Positions 57,691 through 64,000 of a stretch of 64,000 nucleotides of DNA are shown one piece after another (position 1 is the first letter of the stretch; each line of letters starts with the position of its first letter). Under the pieces are notes generated by a model. It was given only the letters and a program-made list of their open reading frames with translations. It did not search any database and was not told the origin of the DNA. The position numbers and the translations under genes were made by a program. The DNA comes from Hydractinia symbiolongicarpus (Eukaryota > Cnidaria > Hydrozoa > Anthoathecata > Hydractiniidae): the NCBI RefSeq assembly GCF_029227915.1, contig NC_079880.1, positions 26,097,501-26,161,500 of the forward strand. Direction: 5' to 3'.

Positions 57691-58882
57691 ACTGGTGCAT
57701 TAAGATATATAGGAGAGACAGAGATCTTTTTGTTTGTCTCTTAATAATATATGTTTTGCAAATGTTATGATTTCGGTGTTTCGATTTACTTTCAAAACTT
57801 GAGTACACTTCTTTCCAGTTACTTTATTCAAAAATTTCGAAGATATAAACTTTAAATACCTTTTTGCGTGAACAAAATCTTAAGAACTTGTCTTAGAACC
57901 AAATATAAATGAACTAACCAGACCCGAAATTAATTTAAGAAAAAAAGCGATACCTAAAATGTAGACATGATTATTCTGGTCGATTAATAATTTTCTAATG
58001 ACGTCATTGCAAAAGTGCCGACGTAACCTTAACTTTAACTGCATTTCCTCTTTTCTACAAACTGTTAATAAGATTTGCGAAAAATCCAACAACTGATAGC
58101 AACTATATTTTTTTTCATTGGGATGCAAAACATAACGGTGTGTTAATCAAGGCAAAGCTGTTTAGCTATAATTTTCGGGTTGTCACAAAAAAGCAGTAGT
58201 TGTACAAGACACATTATCTTATATGTGAGAACCAATTATGTAGGAACATTAGGTTTTAAATCTTGCCAAAAATAGGGACCGATTAAAAGGGTACGAAACA
58301 GCTCAAGTAAGATCTCCGTCATTAATGTCACTCTCCATCCTTTCACATACTTAATATAATTGTATAATCACCAGGCCAAGGTTGAGCTACTCAAGAAATT
58401 ATTTTTTAAGAAAAAAGCAATCTAGCTTAGGTCGAAGAACTTTAGAGTTTTAATAGGAAAATTGACTTAAAGACACCGTAATGGTTCAAAAACATATTCG
58501 GATAGTATTATTTCATAAGTTCTTTTTTTACAAAACTATTTAATTACTAAAATATAAGATATAAAAGCAAATTAAATTGTCTATAATAAGTTCATAACAA
58601 ACAAAGGTCTGCATTTTAAAAATATAAAGGGTCAAACAAAAATCACAATCTCAACCTCAAAAGAATCAAATTCACAATACCTTCCAATGTATAACAATAA
58701 TGTTAAATTTTAATGACATCATTTAGAAATGCAGTATCAACATGGCACAATAAGTTTTGTTGAACGCTGGTAGTGCCGTCGAATATGGACTTCTTTTTTC
58801 ATAATATGTCCCCTGGTGGGGTGATAGTAGACTGCCGTTGACTAGAAAATTCTTAGTACATTATTTGCGACATGACTAGCGT
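57691..58882. other. Non-coding interval
   Basis: AT-rich, with a CACCCCACCAGGGG-like short inverted word near 58813. No gene is supported. Confidence 0.4.
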
Positions 58883-59540
58883 GCAGGGCTTTTTTTGACT
58901 GTTGTAAAAAAAACTTCGAATAGGCTTTACTGCCTGACAACTGGGGGTTTGGGGGCGTTGTGAGCCCCAAACGAATTCAGTGCGGCGCCCTGGAAGCCAA
59001 CGGCCTTTAACGCCCTTAAACGGCTGAAATAGCTTAAAATCATCTCTCAGACTCATCTTTGCTAAGTAAGTGTAAGGTGGGTTTTTTAGCTGACAAGGAT
59101 TATATTTTGGAATGTTTTTTGTACAACTTGAGTAATTTAATTCTTTTTTTTTAAAAAATGTGATGTCATACGTTATTACTTTTAGGGAATTTATATACGG
59201 CGACATTTAAACAACAGATAATAATATACAAGATTTATATTTTTATCAAGACTGCTACACTTTTAATCGTTGTTCATGATATCTAACATTTTAAGTCTTT
59301 TTGGATATTTTATTGCCAGCATATCGATTACGTCATTTAAATTTATTTTCATCCCGTTTTGGATATTTAGCAACACATAGCCATTAAATCGATTCTGAAC
59401 AAAAGTTTTAAAATTATAATTAAATGTACTTAATGTGGTGTTTCACAATTAAAACAGATAACTCAATAAATTAAGATACGCGACAAGATTAAAAATGTCG
59501 CGTTCTCCTTACTACGCAATGTTATATTGTAGAAACATAC
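58883..59540 (-). mobile_element. Probable hAT element 3' end
   Basis: CAGGGCTTTTTTTGACTG at 58883 has the CAGGG start usual for hAT termini and is followed by a GC-richer block (GGGGCGTTGTGAGCCCC, GCGGCGCCCTGGAAGCC). It lies about 650 bp downstream, in minus-strand sense, of the hAT C-terminal exon, where the 3' end of the element should be. The opposite terminus was not found. Confidence 0.6.
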
Positions 59541-59704
59541 CTGGGTCATCGAGCTTCTTAAATATGTCTTTACTCGTCGTAGCGTTGATATAGATCTTTC
59601 ACAAGAACATGTCGTTACTGGCACTTCGGCAAGAATATGTAAAATCTTGAAGATATTTGGGTAAAACATAAAAATATGTGCAGCTAATGCATTATTAATT
59701 ATTT
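59541..59704 (-). pseudogene. hAT transposase C-terminal dimerisation exon
   Basis: The exon reads YPNIFKILHILAEVPVTTCS then CERSISTLRRVKTYLRSSM, the conserved dimerisation segment of hAT transposases, and resembles the ZMYM6/GTF2IRD2-type subgroup. It is bounded by a TTCTTAG acceptor (59705-59706) and a CCCAG|GTATGT donor (59536-59540). Neither the catalytic core nor other exons were found between 59705 and 61029, so this is a fragment. A domesticated gene cannot be excluded, because the exon itself is intact. Confidence 0.85.
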
Positions 59705-60595
59705 CTAAGAAATAAAGCTGAATGTTTACTTCCAATGTTTAGAACTTTCTCTTTTAAAAACACAAGCAATAAATTACTTCTTAGCTACCTCTTAAAGGCG
59801 CGTAATCACCCTTATCGAAAAAAAATTAACATATACATTTTATTTATTTATTTCAAAGTTCAGACGGAGTTATGGCTTTCTTGAAAATTTGAGGATGTAA
59901 AAGGTATTAGAAATCGAAATAATGGTACTTCAATATCTTAATTTTATTGTTGCTTTTTTCAGCCGCCATATTTATCGATCTTGTTGATCTCTTATTCTTG
60001 TCTAATAAGCGGGCCATCGCAAAATGTTCGTGTGAAACCGTAGGTAACCAAACGGCCTTAACTTTAAATGAGCTCTGAGATGGAGTTCGATAAAATCACA
60101 ATATGGTAGGCTCCGAGTCACAATGCTGTTCTTTTTGGCTTGTTTTGTCTTTGCAAAAAGTAGAAAGAAATTTTAATTCTGTTTAAAAAAGTGGCCGCGC
60201 GTAAAAACATAAGTATCACTTTCTCCACTCAGATTTAATTTTCTTCTATTCTATTCGTCATTGTTTTTGGAGACCAGACAAAACAAGAAGAAGAAAGACC
60301 ACAAGCTCCACCTAAAATTTTTGAAATTCAGTAACCCCCCCAAAAAAAACAAAAACAAAAACAAAACAACAACAACAACAACAAAAAAACAACGGGGTAT
60401 AAGAAAGTCACTTAGTGAGAAAAAGCAAAATAAAGAAAAATAATATACGATCTTAATTGTTCGAAAAAGGAAATAGCTTTAGTTAAAAAACCATATTACT
60501 AGAAAAAAGAAAAAATGCAGCCTTCATGGTTGAAAGTCGCGCGATGGAACGTTTATGGTCTTAAACGGCATTTAGTTAACAAAAAATTAACATTT
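59705..60595. other. Non-coding interval with A-rich low complexity
   Basis: CAACAACAACAACAAC and A-runs at 60335-60392 produce a meaningless Lys/Thr-rich frame. No gene is seen. Confidence 0.5.
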
Positions 60596-60800
60596 TGATG
60601 TCACTATCATGTTCAGCATACTTTTTTTGTTAACTTTGCCAAATTTTGTCGAAAATAAAGTAATTTTAATTTTTGGTCCAATTTTGGCCTAAAATAACAA
60701 TTAGGTGACAAAAATCAAAATTATGATGTCACTATTATGTTCAGCATAATTTTTTTGTTAACTGTGCCAAATTTTGTCGAAAACAAATACCAAATTTGGC
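60596..60800. repeat. 128-bp two-copy tandem repeat
   Basis: TGATGTCACTATCATGTTCA at 60596 and TGATGTCACTATTATGTTCA at 60724, each followed by GCATA, TTTTTTGTTAAC and GCCAAATTTTGTCGAAAA. Confidence 0.88.
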
Positions 60801-61029
60801 CGATGACTTTTAAGTACTTAGAGAGTTTAGGTATGAAGTTTAAATTTGTGACGTTGCAATTGACCATTTGGTTAGTTAGTTACGAGTTGGAAACACATCC
60901 TCGCAGGCGAGATAGTAAAAAGAAAAAAAAGTAAGAATAGTTACCAAGATGAGATTCGAACACACGACTACTCCCGTGTCGGTGCTCAGAGAGGCAAAAA
61001 TTTCTATTCTTGCAGGACACATTTGCGTT

Positions 61030-61754
61030 TTAACCCTATTCGGTCCGGGGGGGGCGGATTCCGCCCCCCCTGACGGTTTTTTTTTAATAACTCCTGATTG
61101 CTTTGTTATATGGCTATGACACTTACTGAGTTTCCACATTTATCTATTAGACACCTGCATGCTAATTTTTTAGGTCCCATACCTTTCAGAGGCTTTGATA
61201 TTGGCCATTACTCGAAACTACCCCAAAAAATCTCTATGAAATCCTTATAATGGGAAAAATATAATAACTCCTGTTAGGATTATCCTTAGAACTTAAAACA
61301 TGCAACACAACTTTGTTTCATCAAGAAGAATCATTTTGAATAATTTGAACACGTGACTAATCCGATTTCCCGATTTTGTCAGATTTTACCCGAAAATCGA
61401 AAAAAAACGGATTTTCGGGCAATTTTTGGCAATTTTTTATCCGATCCATGTAAAAACCGGAAGATATGTTAAATAACTTTTACTTAGCTTTCAGAAACTT
61501 CAAACAGAATGTAAAAATTCGCTGTAGAACAAAAGTAATTATATTTTAAGCAGATAGTGGCATTTTAAACAATTTTCAAGCTTTTGATGACGTCACAGAA
61601 AATGTGCTGACGCAAGCAAATTTTTTTTGGCGCCATTTTGTTCCTTTTATGACGTACTATAAGTGTGCCAAGTTTGATTCAATTTAAACAACCCTATGAA
61701 AAGTTATTGAGGGCGGATAGTATGTTCGAAAAACCCCGGACCGAATAGGGTTAA
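61030..61754. mobile_element. Complete TTAA-flanked piggyBac-like MITE (copy 2, inverted)
   Basis: TTAACCCTATTCGGTCCGGG at 61030 and GGACCGAATAGGGTTAA ending at 61754 bound 725 bp. It is in opposite orientation to the 45421 copy: AATAACTCCTGATTGC and GAGGCTTTGATATTGGCC come first, and the GTATGTTCGAAAAACCCCGG end last. One terminal GC palindrome is complete (GGGGCGGATTCCGCCCC, 61052-61068) and the other is eroded (GGGCGGATAG). Confidence 0.9.
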
Positions 61755-61756
61755 TA

Positions 61757-61939
61757 CAAGCTCACGAGCTTGTAACAAGACGTATGATATATGCAAACAA
61801 CCTCGCGAATAAAGTTTACAACAAGAAGCCCTACGGCGTAAAGATTTCCGCCGTTAGCAATAATCTGAAAAAGTACGGAACTTTAAAGAGGACTGAGAAG
61901 AATAGGGAAACAAAATCATTGAATATTCTAAAATTTTAA
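61757..61939 (+). CDS. Unrecognised C-terminal coding fragment
   Basis: Sixty codons open to a stop at 61937, beginning QAHELVTRRMIYANNLANK and including YNKKPYGVKISAVSNNLKKY. Codon use and GC are higher than in the flanks, which suggests a real 3' exon or element fragment. It starts directly at the right end of the TTAA MITE, so the MITE may have inserted in the exon. TACAAGCTC/GAGCTTGTA at its start is a perfect inverted repeat. I do not recognise the protein. Confidence 0.4.
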   Translation, partial: QAHELVTRRMIYANNLANKVYNKKPYGVKISAVSNNLKKYGTLKRTEKNRETKSLNILKF

Positions 61940-63518
61940 ATTTAAATTTTTGATTATTATTGTAACTGTAAATCATGGCTAACTTAACTTACATAAACTT
62001 CATTTCTTTATAAAAACAATTTAAAAAAAAATAATAAACCTGAAAATTGATGAACAATAAAAACAAAATAAGAACAACGGCAAGGCTGAAAATTTATGTA
62101 TTTTCTCTTTTTCTCTGAAAAACAACTTGGAAAATATCTTTAAAGGTGGCAGGAATTTTTTTTTTACATAATCAGTTACGAAAGGCTATTTTCATCAGAC
62201 TACATATTCTTTTTTCTTTTGCAACACACTTGTCACGATTTTATAGCTATAATACATTATTTTTCACCAAAAATATTCAGTCTCAACAATTCCTCTTTAA
62301 ATTAAAAATCGTGAATAATTAATCAGTTCTGCTGAATATAGCTTTAGTCCACGTGCTTGCAAAATTGTACAGAAGGAAATGACGTAATTATAAAGGGAAA
62401 CGTTAATAACATCCAAGATGGCGCATTATAAGACGAACTTCATTATGCTGCACTGCACAAACGTTATCTTTCGATAGCATGTAAAATTTAAAATAAAGTA
62501 TTGTTCATTGGATAATAAAACAAGTTGTTGCACTGTTAGGATTCTTATTGGCTTAAAAGTCATTTTAGCCTCGCTAAACGTCCAGCCTAGCCGCGCTGTC
62601 TCTATCTATCTCTCTATCTCCTCAGCCGATTTTAAAGATTCCGCCTTCGCTGGCGGATATCAAAAGATATAGGAAGTCGACCCGCTTTATCAATTTCCGC
62701 CACACTCATAAGCTCTTGTGAGGTTTCCGTTTTTCCTAGGTCCGTCTGTTGGAGATACAGAAGTGGGTACGCAGGTTCCTCGTGCTTGCTTTTGTTGCTC
62801 CTAATAAGGTCATTCAAACCGCGATTTTAAGGAAAAAAAGTGTGAGCATGTGCCAAAAATTTTTTTTAAAAAAAGCGCCTGCGGCATAAAATTATGACGT
62901 CATCGATATTGACCTCACTCCCTAAAGAAGGATGACCATAGACTACTATTTCGCCTTTGGTTTCTACCCGGGGCAGCCTAAACAGACGGCAAGGTGCACA
63001 AAACCCCGGATGGCTAGCTCACAATTTACCAGTACAGGAACATTCTGACGCAAAGTTTTGCCTAAAGCGTTCTATCGTATAAGTTAGTAGCTGCCACTTT
63101 TTTTTACTACTAAAATTTTGAGCTTTTCTACACCATACAGTTCACTTTCGTTTTCACAAAAAAAATGGTCGACAACTATTAGAAATGTAAAATAGACGCA
63201 AATAAACAAAGAACAACGATATTATACTTCAAAATTAAATTTTAAAAGGAAAATAATAATTCATCTGATCTGTAACCTTAGCTACCTCTAACGTTGGTCT
63301 TGATTAGTTTTTAGAAGCCTGCTAAAACTAAACGTAAATGTGATGAGAAAGCTAGCTTCACTCAGACTCAGTGGACCCCAATGGAAATAATCCACTAACA
63401 ATAGGTTTTTATTATTTTCTGGGCTAGAAACACTTTAAATATTTATCATTATTGTTGTTGTTGTTGTTAGACTAGCAACTGATTGCAAATGAAAAAAAAT
63501 TGTACAGTTATATATATG
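61940..63518. other. Interval with one possible small exon, otherwise non-coding
   Basis: A minus-strand frame at 62817-62632 (SKHEEPAYPLLYLQQTDLGK then TETSQELMSVAEIDKAGRLP) has a balanced composition and locally higher GC, and might be an exon, but there is no ATG, domain or sure splice site. CTATCTATCTCTCTATCTC (62601) and a (TTG)5 run (63450) are microsatellites. Nothing else is recognised. Confidence 0.4.
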
Positions 63519-64000
63519 TTAACCCTATCCGGTCCGGGGGGGGGGGCGGATTCCGCCCCCCCTGACGCTTTTTTTTTAATAACTCCTGATTGCTTTCTTA
63601 TATGGCTATGATACTTACTGAGTTTCACCATTTATCTATTAGACACCTGCATGCTAAATTTTTAGGTCCCATACCATATAGAGGCTTTGATATTGGCCAT
63701 TACTCGAAACTACCCCCAAAAATCTCTATGAAATCCTTATAATGGGGAAAATATAATAACTCCTGTTAGGATTATCCTTAGAACTTGAAACTTGCAACAC
63801 AACTTTGTTTCGTCAAGAAGAATCATTTTGAATAATTTTGACACGTGACTAATCCGATTTCCCGATTTTGTCGGATTTTACCCGAAAATCGGGAAAAAAC
63901 GGATTTTCGGTCAATTTTTGGCAATTTTTTATTTGATCCATGTAAAAACCGGAAGATATGTTAAAAACATTTTATTTAGCTTTTAGAAACTTCAAACAGA
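63519..64000. mobile_element. TTAA-flanked piggyBac-like MITE (copy 3, cut by window edge)
   Basis: TTAACCCTATCCGGTCCGGG at 63519, then the GC palindrome (GGGGCGGATTCCGCCCC, 63543-63559), then the same body as copy 2 (AATAACTCCTGATTGC, GAGGCTTTGATATTGGCC). It continues beyond the window end. Confidence 0.9.

Noticed and set aside
58853-59206. 117-codon minus-strand frame as a gene
   Set aside because: It overlaps the probable hAT terminus (CAGGG at 58883) and has no domain, so it is better explained as element end sequence.
60261-60443. Lys/Thr-rich small protein
   Set aside because: Produced by (CAA)n and poly-A low complexity.
62632-62817. Minus-strand 61-codon frame as a confirmed exon
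   Set aside because: Balanced composition is suggestive, but there is no ATG, domain or clear splice site.
1-64000. tRNA, rRNA or CRISPR features
   Set aside because: No cloverleaf with A and B boxes, no rRNA core sequence and no regularly spaced identical repeats with unique spacers were seen.

Overview
This window is AT-rich metazoan DNA dominated by transposable elements. Short GT-AG introns, CCAAT/TATA promoters, Helitron, CACTA, hAT, PIF/Harbinger and pogo relics, a protein-primed PolB remnant, and DZIP3-like HEPN and P2RX7-C domains together suggest a marine invertebrate. A cnidarian, perhaps a hydrozoan, is my best guess; that is inference, because no single-copy marker or ribosomal gene is present.

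Layout. 1-6.3 kb: a long open Helitron Rep-helicase frame entering from the left edge, followed by a 144-bp hairpin-bearing tandem array. 8.8-10.1 kb: a pogo-type MITE beside a compact three-exon gene for a small RGG-tailed protein with a duplicated exon. 10.4-11.5 kb: a roughly 125-bp tandem array whose hairpin shows compensatory changes, then a CT-rich array. 14.9-15.8 kb: a small predicted secreted-peptide gene with a triplicated exon. 16-24.4 kb: a kinase pseudogene, a decayed CACTA (Tnp2) element with a pogo MITE nested in it, a long palindrome, and a decaying C14orf93-like gene. 25-29.9 kb: a non-LTR retrotransposon relic and a PolB gene (Polinton type) that has lost its polymerase core, with satellites on both sides.

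32.8-43.1 kb is the most gene-like part, all on the minus strand: an ankyrin exon, a fibronectin-III exon, and a three-exon gene whose intron phases agree throughout. That gene encodes a predicted 1,260-residue protein joining a DZIP3-like HEPN domain (R-x4-H present), a 21-residue-repeat coiled coil, and a superfamily-1-like P-loop NTPase/helicase. The ankyrin exon has the splice phase needed to serve as an alternative 3' exon. This arrangement resembles modular innate-immunity genes and is the best candidate for an undescribed system.

44-64 kb is mostly repeats: a non-LTR 3' end, a decayed Harbinger element, a P2RX7-C pseudogene, diverged segmental repeats, an orphan CCAAT/TATA promoter with a first exon, a hAT C-terminal exon, and three copies of a TTAA-flanked MITE with GC-rich terminal palindromes. 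Two further relics of that MITE lie at 14.5 and 54 kb. Exon coordinates were read by eye from splice consensus and frame continuity; no transcript or database evidence was available.
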